A DNA stretch of 64,000 nt from Clostridiaceae bacterium (GTDB taxonomy: Bacteria > Bacillota > Clostridia > Peptostreptococcales > Natronincolaceae). This document shows, one piece after another, positions 52,349-60,201 of the stretch (position 1 is the first letter of the stretch; each line of letters opens with the position of its first letter). Location: the NCBI GenBank assembly GCA_018432235.1, contig JAHDLO010000011.1, positions 111,577 to 175,576 of the forward strand. Reading direction: 5' to 3'. Position numbers and translations under genes: made by a program. The notes beneath the pieces were generated by a model. The model was not told the DNA's origin, ran no database searches, and saw nothing but the letters and a program-made list of their open reading frames with translations.

Positions 52349-53608
52349 ATGGGGAACGAGCTTTACAGGAAGGCCTGGAGGGTTACCTTTGCCGGTATGG
52401 GGGTCAATGCTATGTTGGGAATACTTTATGCATGGGGGGTCATTTCAGCAGCTTTAATCGATCAGTTGGCTTGGACTGCGACAGAAACTCAAATACCCTA
52501 TATGGTGGCCTGTGCAGTATTTGCCTTATCGATGGTACCGGGTGGTAGGTTTCAAGATAAGCTGGGGCCTCAACGGGTACTAATGGTTTCTGCTATATTG
52601 GCGGGAATTGGATTTATATTCTCGGGATTATATCTCGGGGTTATCAGCCTTACTATTTTCTTCGGCATAGTGTTTGGTGCCTCTATGGGGCTGGGTTATG
52701 CAGCACCTACGCCGGCTGCGATAAAATGGTTTGATGCAGAAAAAAGGGGACTTATATCTGGGATAGTTGTCAGTGGCTTTGGATTAGCTCCGGTATATAT
52801 AGCACCCTTAACAACCTATTTATTAAAGCAATATGGTATCAATAATACCTTTTGCATTATAGGAGTGGGCTTCTTTTTAGGCATCCTGTTTCTATCCAGA
52901 TACATTGTTAATCCGCCAGAGGGATATAGAGAGCAATTGAATGGCGATAGCGTAGCGAAGGCTGCAGAGGAAAATCAGCATTTGGATAAAAAAGTCGATT
53001 ATAGCTGGAGGGAGGTTTTGCAAACAAAGCAGTACTACCTATTATGGACCATGTTTTGCTTTGGTACCTTTGCGGGACTGTTGATTATAGGGCAGCTTTC
53101 AAAGATAGGCTTAGAGCAAGCAGGAATAAAAAATGGTTTCATGCTGGTTGCCTTATATGCCTCCTTTAATGCCTTTGGGCGGATAGGCTGCGGTGTTATC
53201 TCCGATAGATTGGGAAGAATGAAAACGTTACTAATCATGTTCTCGCTGCAGGTCATAACGTATATTGCCTTTCCAAGCCTTAACAGTCCAATAACTTTGA
53301 TCGCAGGTGTAGCGGTAGTAGGCTTTACCTTCGGTGGTATGCTGACGATATTCCCCGCCACTACAGGGGATTACTTCGGATTAAAGAATCTTGGCATTAA
53401 CTTTGGTATGGTCATCACAGCATGGGGGGTTGGTGGTGTTCTTGGGCCGCTTTTAGGTGGCATGGTTAGAGACGCGACTGGCACCTACAACCTCAGCTAC
53501 ATGGTTTCAGCAGTGTTGAGCGCTTTAGGTGCTGCATTGGCCTTGATGACAAAGGCACCAGATCACATGGCTGGCTTCCAAAAGACATTGAAGGCGTTTG
53601 ACAGCTAG
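52349..53608 (+). CDS. Major facilitator transporter, oxalate/formate antiporter type (OFA)
   Basis: A 419-residue MFS protein with 12 predicted helices, beginning RKAWRVTFAGMGVNAMLGIL and with GFGLAPVYIAPL and the loop GCGVISDRLGRMK, as in OxlT-like anion antiporters. The expected substrates are organic anions (oxalate, formate, dicarboxylates or monocarboxylates). ATG 52349 follows GGGAAGGTG; the open frame upstream lacks a start. It precedes the AspT-like transporter and the propionate-pathway genes, so dicarboxylate uptake or propionate/acetate export are reasonable guesses. Confidence 0.85.
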   Translation: MGNELYRKAWRVTFAGMGVNAMLGILYAWGVISAALIDQLAWTATETQIPYMVACAVFALSMVPGGRFQDKLGPQRVLMVSAILAGIGFIFSGLYLGVISLTIFFGIVFGASMGLGYAAPTPAAIKWFDAEKRGLISGIVVSGFGLAPVYIAPLTTYLLKQYGINNTFCIIGVGFFLGILFLSRYIVNPPEGYREQLNGDSVAKAAEENQHLDKKVDYSWREVLQTKQYYLLWTMFCFGTFAGLLIIGQLSKIGLEQAGIKNGFMLVALYASFNAFGRIGCGVISDRLGRMKTLLIMFSLQVITYIAFPSLNSPITLIAGVAVVGFTFGGMLTIFPATTGDYFGLKNLGINFGMVITAWGVGGVLGPLLGGMVRDATGTYNLSYMVSAVLSALGAALALMTKAPDHMAGFQKTLKAFDS

Positions 53609-53699
53609 ACAAAGAGCGTATAAGGAGGTGATGGTTTTTACCTTAGCACTGATTCTGAAGATTTAAACATTGTGAATAAAAACAAAGGGGAGTAGAGAA

Positions 53700-55088
53700 A
53701 TGGCAGAGTTAATAAAATTTGATTTTGTTGGTTGGATGACAAGCCCTTACATTTTAATGTTTACAGCAGTGTTTACAGGTATTGTTTTTGGTCACTTAAA
53801 AATCGGTCGTTTTAATTTTGGTGCTTCTGGATGTCTTTTTACGGGGTTATTTATAGGTTGGGGTGTGTACAGCTATGGTACCGGGATAGCAGAGGGAGAA
53901 AGAGGCTACAGTGCTGCAAAAAGCATGATTTCCGCTGGTGTGGTGCCTTCAAGCTTCTTCACGTTATTCTTAGTATTCTTTGTTGTAGCAGTGGGTTTGC
54001 TGGCAGCTAAGGACCTGGGGGCAGTTTTGAAGAAATATGGCAGCAAGTTTGTTGTTCTTGGATTTTTGATTACGCTTGCCGGTGCAATGGCTACCTATGG
54101 CATGGTTTTAATTAGCCCAGCAGATAATCCCTACGAGGTGTCGGGTGTATATACAGGAGCGATGACAAGCTCCCCAGGGCTTGCTGCTGCCATAGAAACC
54201 GCTAAGGCCCATGCTACTGCCAGAGTAAATGCCTTTGAAGGAGCAGGTTTGGCGGAAAAGGAGAGATTTGTCAAGATACTGGATCCCTCCGGTGAAATAT
54301 CTCAGGAGAGCTTAAATGCCCTTACCGGTGAGCAGGGGAGCCAATTTGTTAAGAATGCTGAGGCAGGCATAGGCTTAGGATATGCCGTTGGGTATCCCTT
54401 TGGTGTGCTGGTTGTCATCATTGCAATCAATTTTTTCCCAAGGATATTCAGGATGGATTTGGAGGAGGAGAGAAGGCGCTTTGCTGTAGAGATGCAGGAG
54501 GCTAGAGGGATGGTTAAGGGAAATAAGGTAATACCTGAAACCGGATTTGATATTGTTGCCTTTGCATTTGCCTGTTTCTTTGGCTATAGTATTGGTTTAA
54601 TTGAAATTTATTTAGGACCTATCTTGGGCTATTTTAGCCTAGGGGCAACAGGCGGTGCACTAATAGGATCGTTAATATTGGGTTATATCGGTAAAATAGG
54701 ACCCTTCAAATTTAGAATGGACACAAAAATCCTGGGTATCATTAGAGAGCTTTCCCTATGCTTCTTTTTGGCAATTGTCGGATTAAGATATGGCTATGGC
54801 GTATTTGACGCCATTCTTGGTACCGGTGGCGCCTTAGCTTTAATCTCTCTGTTTGTAGGAATGGTGAGTATTATAGTGGGATATATCGTGGGGCGTTATA
54901 TATTTAAGCTAAACTGGATAATGCTGGCGGGTGCAATTTGTGGTGGCATGACCTCCACACCAGGTCTGGGGGTAGCCATAGACTCCCTTGAAAGCGATGA
55001 CCCAGCCTCTGGCTACGGTGCTGTATATCCCTTCGCTCTATTAGGGATGGTGCTTTTCACCATCATACTGCATAAATTACCGATGTAA
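53700..55088 (+). CDS. AspT/YidE-type antiporter-like membrane protein
   Basis: A 462-residue integral membrane protein with two repeated halves. Each half has the GxMTSxPGLxxA signature: GAMTSSPGLAAAIETAKAHA near 157-176 (read as GAMTSSPGLAAA) and CGGMTSTPGLGVAIDSLES near 417-435. This is the Asp-Al exchanger (AspT/YidE/YbjL) family, whose known member exchanges aspartate for alanine; others exchange C4-dicarboxylates. Between the halves lies a soluble stretch of about 60-80 residues instead of the usual TrkA-C domains. Given the fumarase and CoA-transferase genes downstream, a dicarboxylate/monocarboxylate exchanger is likely. Confidence 0.75.
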   Translation: MAELIKFDFVGWMTSPYILMFTAVFTGIVFGHLKIGRFNFGASGCLFTGLFIGWGVYSYGTGIAEGERGYSAAKSMISAGVVPSSFFTLFLVFFVVAVGLLAAKDLGAVLKKYGSKFVVLGFLITLAGAMATYGMVLISPADNPYEVSGVYTGAMTSSPGLAAAIETAKAHATARVNAFEGAGLAEKERFVKILDPSGEISQESLNALTGEQGSQFVKNAEAGIGLGYAVGYPFGVLVVIIAINFFPRIFRMDLEEERRRFAVEMQEARGMVKGNKVIPETGFDIVAFAFACFFGYSIGLIEIYLGPILGYFSLGATGGALIGSLILGYIGKIGPFKFRMDTKILGIIRELSLCFFLAIVGLRYGYGVFDAILGTGGALALISLFVGMVSIIVGYIVGRYIFKLNWIMLAGAICGGMTSTPGLGVAIDSLESDDPASGYGAVYPFALLGMVLFTIILHKLPM

Positions 55089-55168
55089 ATCAATACTGAC
55101 AAACTGCTTAAGCATATTTTTGTAGGGCACAGATGGCTCAACTGAAATATAAAAAAGGAAATGGTGAT

Positions 55169-55498
55169 ATGATGGCGGTTTTTGAAATTTTTATTAGTGG
55201 TTATGCAAAGCTACCCATCGGCACAACGGCTGAAGAGCTGTATAAGGTAGTAGCAATTGGTATATTGGTGGATAAAAACAGCGGTAGAATATTAGATGCC
55301 GATTGTTCTTTGGTGACGATGGTTGCTAGGCAGCATGTGAAAAATATCTTAGTGGGTAAAAATATTATGGTCTTTGAAGAGATTGAGGATGCCTTTAATG
55401 CAAGATATTGTGGTACTGCCAAAAAGGCGCTGATATCCTCCACTAAGAAATGTCATGAAAAATTTACACTCCTAATGAGGGAGGAAATGAATATTTAA
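55169..55498 (+). CDS. DUF3870 protein, copy 1
   Basis: A 109-residue soluble protein starting MMAVFEIFISGYAKLP and containing EELYKVVAIGILVDKNSGRI, DADCSLVT and a C-terminal KKALISSTKKCHEKF. This matches DUF3870, a small family of unknown function seen next to acyl-CoA/CoA-transferase genes. The two Cys (DADC and KKC) are shared with the second copy at 59176. ATG 55169 follows AAAGGAAATGGTGAT; an upstream in-frame ATG lacks a site. The copy lies between transporter and CoA-transferase genes. Confidence 0.8.
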   Translation: MMAVFEIFISGYAKLPIGTTAEELYKVVAIGILVDKNSGRILDADCSLVTMVARQHVKNILVGKNIMVFEEIEDAFNARYCGTAKKALISSTKKCHEKFTLLMREEMNI

Positions 55499-55795
55499 CT
55501 CTATTGTCTATGAAAGCAAAATTCCCCTTTTGTTTTTTCAGTAGATATCACAAGGTTAGATATATTAATTCCAATGGAATTAGTATATCTATTTTTTTTC
55601 TCACTTACTTAGTACTTGACAACCTTAATTCTTAGCATCCACCACATTCCGCCAACTTGTCCTAAGATGATTTTACTCGCTGCTACACCTAATTTTTAAA
55701 AGCTGTCAAGGTACTGGTACCTCATCGCAATTAGTTTTGGGGCAGAAAATAATAGAGAAAAATATTGATGATCTAAATGGGAGGTATGTTATTTG
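55499..55795 (+). other. Spacer after DUF3870 copy 1: terminator plus a repeat remnant
   Basis: A terminator at 55557-55600 (TAGATATATTAATTCC and its complement, then T8). From about 55717 there is a short remnant (GTACCTCATCGCAATTA) that also occurs at 59732-59748, the left end of the MITE-like unit there. No ORF. Confidence 0.65.
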
Positions 55796-57334
55796 ATGGA
55801 AAGAATAAGAAGGGACGATCTAAAGGGAAAAATCATGTCAGCTGAAATGGCCAGCCTCTTAATCAAGGATGGCATGACCGTAGCCACCAGCGGCTTTACG
55901 CCATCTGGGTATCCAAAGGCTGTGCCATTGGCATTAGAGAAAAGAAGTCTAGCTGGAGAAAAAATTGGCATTACTGTGATCTGTGGTGCATCAGTAGGGG
56001 ATGAGCTGGATGGCGCCCTATGTCGTTCAGGCGTCATGAAGCGAAGATATCCTTATCAAACCCACGATGCCCTAAGAAATGCCATAAATGCCAAGGAAAT
56101 AGCCTATCAGGATATGCACCTGAGCCATGTCAGCCAATATATCGATTATGGCTTCTTCGGCAAGATAAATGTTGCTTTGGTGGAGGCCCTTGCCATTACA
56201 GAGGAGGGGGGAATCATTCCCACCACTTCAGTTGGCATCATGCCACAGGCCATTAGAAATGCCGATATTGTAATTGTAGAAATCAACACCAGTCAACCGA
56301 TGGCGCTGGAGGGTATTCACGATATCTATATGACAGAGAAGCCTCCCTACAGGCAGCCGATACCCCTAGTGACGCCGGCTGATCGGATAGGGACTCCCTA
56401 TATCCCTTGTGATCCTGAAAAGATAGCAGCAATTGTATTTACCGATATTTCCGATAAGGTGAGACCCTTGGGTCCGATTGACGAGCCCTCTAGGTTGATA
56501 TCCGGGCATATTATTGACTTTTTAAAGCATGAGGTTAAGATGGGGAGGCTGCCCAAAAACCTGCTGCCGCTTCAATCGGGGGTAGGCTCTGTTGCCAATG
56601 CCGTTTTAGGTGGCTTGGTGGACTCTGAATTTGAGAACCTGACCTGCTATACTGAGGTTATTCAGGATTCGATGCTGGATCTCATAGATGCCGGGAAGGT
56701 AACAATTGCCTCTGGCACCGCCCTGACGCCATCGGAGGAGGGGCTTAAACGATTGCATGCCAATATGAAGCATTACGCAAAGTACTGTGTCCTCAGGCCT
56801 ATGGAGATAAGCAATCATCCCGAAATCGCCAGAAGACTGGGGGTAATAGCCATGAATACCGCCATTGAGGTGGACATATATGGGCATGTGAATTCAACCA
56901 ATATCATGGGGTCCAGGATGATGAACGGTATCGGTGGCTCAGGGGATTTCACTAGAAATGCATATATCTCCATCTTCACTACGGTTTCCACCGCTAAAAA
57001 TGGGAATATTTCCTCCATTGTGCCAAAGGCCTCTCATATCGACCATACGGAGCATGATGTCGCTGTAGTGGTGACTGAAAGAGGCTTGGCAGACTTAAGA
57101 GGCACCTCTCCGGGAGAAAGGGCCAGAAGAATTATAGCGCACTGTGCCCATCCGGATTATCGTGATCAATTAATGGATTATCTTGAAAGAGCAGAAGGCG
57201 GGAAGCTAAAATATCAGCCCCACATTTTAAATGAAGCCCTATCCTGGCATGCGAGATTTATGGAGACCGGCAGCATGAAGGCAGCTAAAATAGCTGAGAC
57301 AGGGAATAATGAGGTGGCTCCTGCTAAGGAATAA
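55796..57334 (+). CDS. Acyl-CoA:acetate CoA-transferase / acetyl-CoA hydrolase family (Cat1-like)
   Basis: A 512-residue class I CoA-transferase. The catalytic Glu287 is in LTCYTEVIQDSMLDLID; other landmarks are VATSGFTPSGYPKAVP near the start and YGHVNSTNIMGSRMMNGIGG (read as HVNSTNIMGS and MNGIGGSGDF). The family includes succinyl-CoA:acetate transferase and acetyl-CoA hydrolase. Beside methylmalonyl-CoA mutase the best fit is succinyl-/propionyl-CoA:acetate or succinate CoA transfer, closing the CoA cycle of propionate fermentation. ATG 55796 follows GGGAGG; TTG 55793 is an alternative. A terminator-like hairpin follows. Confidence 0.88.
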   Translation: MERIRRDDLKGKIMSAEMASLLIKDGMTVATSGFTPSGYPKAVPLALEKRSLAGEKIGITVICGASVGDELDGALCRSGVMKRRYPYQTHDALRNAINAKEIAYQDMHLSHVSQYIDYGFFGKINVALVEALAITEEGGIIPTTSVGIMPQAIRNADIVIVEINTSQPMALEGIHDIYMTEKPPYRQPIPLVTPADRIGTPYIPCDPEKIAAIVFTDISDKVRPLGPIDEPSRLISGHIIDFLKHEVKMGRLPKNLLPLQSGVGSVANAVLGGLVDSEFENLTCYTEVIQDSMLDLIDAGKVTIASGTALTPSEEGLKRLHANMKHYAKYCVLRPMEISNHPEIARRLGVIAMNTAIEVDIYGHVNSTNIMGSRMMNGIGGSGDFTRNAYISIFTTVSTAKNGNISSIVPKASHIDHTEHDVAVVVTERGLADLRGTSPGERARRIIAHCAHPDYRDQLMDYLERAEGGKLKYQPHILNEALSWHARFMETGSMKAAKIAETGNNEVAPAKE

Positions 57335-57360
57335 TACCCATAAGCACTGGCAATTAAATT

Positions 57361-57403
57361 GGAGAATATAGCTCAAAGCAATAAGGGCTATAATTCTCCT
57401 TTC
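57361..57403 (+). terminator. Terminator-like hairpin after the CoA-transferase
   Basis: GGAGAATATAGCTC pairs with GGGCTATAATTCTCC (one bulge), followed by TTTC. Confidence 0.65.
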
Positions 57404-57450
57404 AAAATATGGTATGATAGAAATAAGGACAATGGAAAAAAGGTGATAAG

Positions 57451-58293
57451 ATGAAGCAAATTGACTGCAATGAGGTTACTAAGCTTGTAAGGGATATGTG
57501 CATAAATATGAATATCAGGATGGATGCCGGGATTAAGGAGGCTTTGGAAAATTCCTTAGATAGTGAGGATTCACCACTGGCCAGAGACATTATTCTGGAT
57601 CTCCTGAAAAACAAAGATGTGGCTGAAGGCGAAAATATACCCCTATGTCAGGATACTGGTATGGTCTTTGCTTTTGTAGAGCTGGGGCAAGAGGTTAAAA
57701 TCACCAACGGTCTATTATCAGAGGCCATCAATATAGGGGTAAGGCAGGGCTATGAAGAGGGGTATTTAAGAAAATCTGTAGTTGCCTGTCCCTTGAGGCG
57801 CAAGAATACCGGCGACAACACACCTGCAATTATAAATTATCAGCTGGTGGAAGGCGATACCTTTAAAATTAAGCTGGCGGCAAAGGGCTTTGGTAGCGAA
57901 AACATGAGTGCCTTAAAAATGCTGAATCCTGTTGATGGTTGGGAAGGGGTCAAAGCATTTGTGCTGGATACGATCAGAAGGGCTGGCGGAAACTGCTGTC
58001 CTCCAATTGTGGTGGGTGTAGGCATAGGCGGAAGCTTTGATAAGGTGGCCAGTCTTGCTAAGCAGGCACTATTGAGGGATATTGGAAGACCAAATGCTGA
58101 AGCTTACATTGCGGTGCTGGAAAAGGAGCTGCTGGATGAGGTAAACCAGCTGGGGGTTGGACCTCAGGGCTTTGGTGGTGCCACTACGGCATTGGCCTTG
58201 CATATAGAAACCTATCCAACCCATATAGCTGGCCTTCCGGTTGCTTTAAATATTAACTGCCATGCTTCAAGGCATGGTGTGATAGAGCTGTAG
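57451..58293 (+). CDS. fumA: Class I fumarate hydratase, alpha subunit
   Basis: A 280-residue [4Fe-4S] hydro-lyase subunit (TtdA/fumarase alpha family). CQDTGMVFAFVELG, ACPLRRKNTGDNTPAI and GGNCCPPIVVGVGIGG supply the cluster cysteines and substrate contacts, and GFGSENMSALKML is conserved. With the beta subunit it interconverts malate and fumarate; tartrate dehydratase and other members share the fold, so specificity is inferred from context. AAAAAAGGTGATAAG precedes the ATG. Its partner is 167 bp downstream, with an inverted repeat in between. Confidence 0.9.
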   Translation: MKQIDCNEVTKLVRDMCINMNIRMDAGIKEALENSLDSEDSPLARDIILDLLKNKDVAEGENIPLCQDTGMVFAFVELGQEVKITNGLLSEAINIGVRQGYEEGYLRKSVVACPLRRKNTGDNTPAIINYQLVEGDTFKIKLAAKGFGSENMSALKMLNPVDGWEGVKAFVLDTIRRAGGNCCPPIVVGVGIGGSFDKVASLAKQALLRDIGRPNAEAYIAVLEKELLDEVNQLGVGPQGFGGATTALALHIETYPTHIAGLPVALNINCHASRHGVIEL

Positions 58294-58303
58294 GGATAAA
58301 GGA

Positions 58304-58444
58304 TTAGTGAATAACGAATAGTGAATAGAGAGAATAACGAAAAGCTAATAATGAAAAACCTACAAAGGAAGAGTGGTAGCTTTCAGTGAGAAGGAAAAAC
58401 CAAAGAAGAAGGGTATTCACTATACACTAATCACTATTCACTAA
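58304..58444. repeat. 141-bp element with inverted TTAGTGAATA ends between the fumarase genes
   Basis: The left end reads TTAGTGAATA...ATAGTGAATA (58304-58327). The right end (58414-58444) reads as the complement of TTAGTGAATA...ATAGTGAATA. It has no ORF. The unusual 167-bp gap between fumarase subunit genes is nearly all accounted for by it, so insertion of a short repeat is likely. Confidence 0.55.
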
Positions 58445-58460
58445 AGAAGGGGGGGTTCCA

Positions 58461-59018
58461 ATGAATACGATAAATATTACTACTCCCTTAGATGATACTA
58501 CCATTGCCGGACTAAAGGCAGGGGACAGGGTTTTTATCGAAGGTATTATTTATACTGCCAGAGATGCGGCCCATTCAAGACTAAGGGAAATGATAAACAA
58601 TAATGAGGCGCTGCCCATTGACTTAAGGGGGCAGGTAATCTACTATGTAGGTCCAACACCTGCTGCTGAAGGCAGGGTGATAGGCTCCGCCGGCCCCACC
58701 ACCAGCACAAGAATGGACATTGTGACACCTATGCTTTTAGAGAAGGGGCTAAAGGGGATGATCGGCAAGGGAGACCGCAGCAAAGCGGTGATAGATGCAA
58801 TAGTTAGAAATAAATGTGTGTATTTTGCAGCTGTAGGAGGCGCAGGGGCCTTGATTGCCAGCAGTATTGTCGAAACAGAGGTGGTGGCCTTTCCAGAGCT
58901 GGGGACTGAGGCTATCAGAAGGCTTAAGGTGAAGGATTTTCCTGCCATCGTTGCGATAGATGCCTATGGGAATAATCTTTATATGAATGGCCCTAATGAA
59001 TATCTCGCTAGGAAATAA
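58461..59018 (+). CDS. fumB: Class I fumarate hydratase, beta subunit
   Basis: A 185-residue subunit with the swivelling-domain motifs: LKAGDRVFIEGIIYTARDAAH (read as GDRVFIEGIIYTARD), IYYVGPTPAAEGRVIGSAGPTTSTRMD (read as VGPTPA and SAGPTTSTRMD), GKGDRS and FPELGTEAI. It completes the two-subunit fumarase with the preceding gene. GAAGGGGGGG precedes the ATG. The gene symbol follows the two-subunit naming; it is not E. coli FumB. Confidence 0.9.
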   Translation: MNTINITTPLDDTTIAGLKAGDRVFIEGIIYTARDAAHSRLREMINNNEALPIDLRGQVIYYVGPTPAAEGRVIGSAGPTTSTRMDIVTPMLLEKGLKGMIGKGDRSKAVIDAIVRNKCVYFAAVGGAGALIASSIVETEVVAFPELGTEAIRRLKVKDFPAIVAIDAYGNNLYMNGPNEYLARK

Positions 59019-59175
59019 CCAATTACATTAATGTTTGAATAACGGCCCATTATGATTACACAACATTAAAAGGTAAATTTCTTCTAATGTTGTGATATAT
59101 TAATATTGATATTTACGTTGAAAAATAATAAACTATTAGTAGCTGCTAATAGAAATGATAGAGGTGGAATGATAA

Positions 59176-59505
59176 GTGAAGACCTTTGAGATATTTATAA
59201 GCGGCTATGCAAAGCTTCCCGGTGGTACAACCGCTGAAGAGTTATATAAGGTTGTGGCGGTTGGGGTCATAGTCGACAAATATACCGGAAGAATAATAGA
59301 TGCCGATTGCTCACTGGTCACCAGTGTAGCTAAGGATCATGTAAGAAAGCTGCTGATTGGTAAGGATTTAAACGATTTTCAATTAATTGAAGGGGCCATA
59401 ACAGATACTTATTTTGGTTCGGCTAAAAAGGCATTAATCACCTCGGTTAAAAAATGCCACGAAAAGTATAAGCAGATTATAGATAATAAAGTTATTGATG
59501 ATTAA
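59176..59505 (+). CDS. DUF3870 protein, copy 2
   Basis: A 109-residue paralogue of the protein at 55169, of identical length and with long identical stretches (FEIFISGYAKLP, then GTTAEELYKVVA, DADCSLVT, KKCHEK). The start is GTG behind GAGGTGGAATGATAA. The downstream spacer also resembles that of copy 1, so a gene-plus-spacer duplication is likely. Copy 1 precedes the CoA-transferase, copy 2 the mutase, suggesting a role in acyl-CoA metabolism, but the function is unknown. Confidence 0.8.
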   Translation: MKTFEIFISGYAKLPGGTTAEELYKVVAVGVIVDKYTGRIIDADCSLVTSVAKDHVRKLLIGKDLNDFQLIEGAITDTYFGSAKKALITSVKKCHEKYKQIIDNKVIDD

Positions 59506-59581
59506 TAAAAAAATATTATCGCTATTTAGCCTTTTATCGATAGAAGTAAATTCCCTTTGCTTCATAAGTGGGTAATACAAG

Positions 59582-59626
59582 TTAGATATGCTAATCTTAT
59601 CCAGATCAGTATATCTAATTTTTTTT
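59582..59626 (+). terminator. Terminator after DUF3870 copy 2
   Basis: TTAGATAT pairs with ATATCTAA, with ATCT/AGAT extending the stem, followed by T8. It corresponds in place and sequence to the terminator after copy 1. Confidence 0.8.
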
Positions 59627-59734
59627 GCTAAATATTCAGATTATTGAAAAATTGATGAAGGGATGATGCGTGGATTATATGAGGAGTGGAATTAATTTGT
59701 AAAAACAGTTAAAAATAACCTCAGAGCTATAGTA

Positions 59735-59887
59735 CCTCATTGCAATTAAAATTACAGATAATCTCTTTTTAGCTTTCCAATATAGCTTTGTCGTTGCCAG
59801 CCGTCATATTACCGATATGACGATATCCATCACTTTGCTATATAAAAGTTTTCGCAGGACTTAACCCAAGCCTTGACTGCAATGAGG
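59735..59887. mobile_element. MITE-like element related to the one at 43.1 kb
   Basis: The 153-bp unit starts CCTCATTGCA and ends TGCAATGAGG (10-bp perfect terminal inverted repeat). Inner arms ATATAGC/GCTATAT and the core TTGTCGTTGCCAGCCGTCAT align with the element at 43089-43250 (ATATAGC...TTGTCGTCTGTCGCAATATT). No ORF. It lies in the long spacer before the mutase operon. Confidence 0.5.
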
Positions 59888-59959
59888 CAGCCGAATATAT
59901 AGCTTAAATAATACGAAAAAATAACCGTAAATTTAGTATGCATTAAGCAAAACTCTTGC

Positions 59960-59984
59960 AGGAAATTTCAAAAAACTGTAGAAT
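59960..59984 (+). promoter_or_regulatory. Candidate sigmaH-type promoter of the mutase operon
   Basis: AGGAAAT (59960-59966), 13-bp spacer, AGAAT (59980-59984), the layout of sigmaH promoters such as B. subtilis spoVG (AGGATTT-N13-GGAAT, from memory). The leader to 60202 would be about 210 nt. Apart from the MITE-like unit and terminator, 59627-60201 shows nothing else; I see no cobalamin-riboswitch B12 box. Confidence 0.45.
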
Positions 59985-60201
59985 AATGTAGAGTGCAATA
60001 TAAATTTCAATGAATGCAACGAATGAAATAAAACTTGCATTTTTAAAAGCTACTTATAGTACCCCTCATGTGGATTATAGCAGTTGTATACAGATTTAAG
60101 ATACTAACAAACCTAGCTCAGGAGGCTTTAATTGAAGGATTTTCATGGAAAATTTCAAAATCAAAATGAATAGTACTTAGTAAAATGAAGGAGGATTTTA
60201 A

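Noticed and set aside
57840..58025. Minus-strand open frame within the fumarase alpha gene
   Set aside because: Antisense shadow with low-complexity residues and no start signal.
59888..60201. Cobalamin riboswitch before the B12-dependent mutase
   Set aside because: I looked for the B12 box and the conserved core and found neither.
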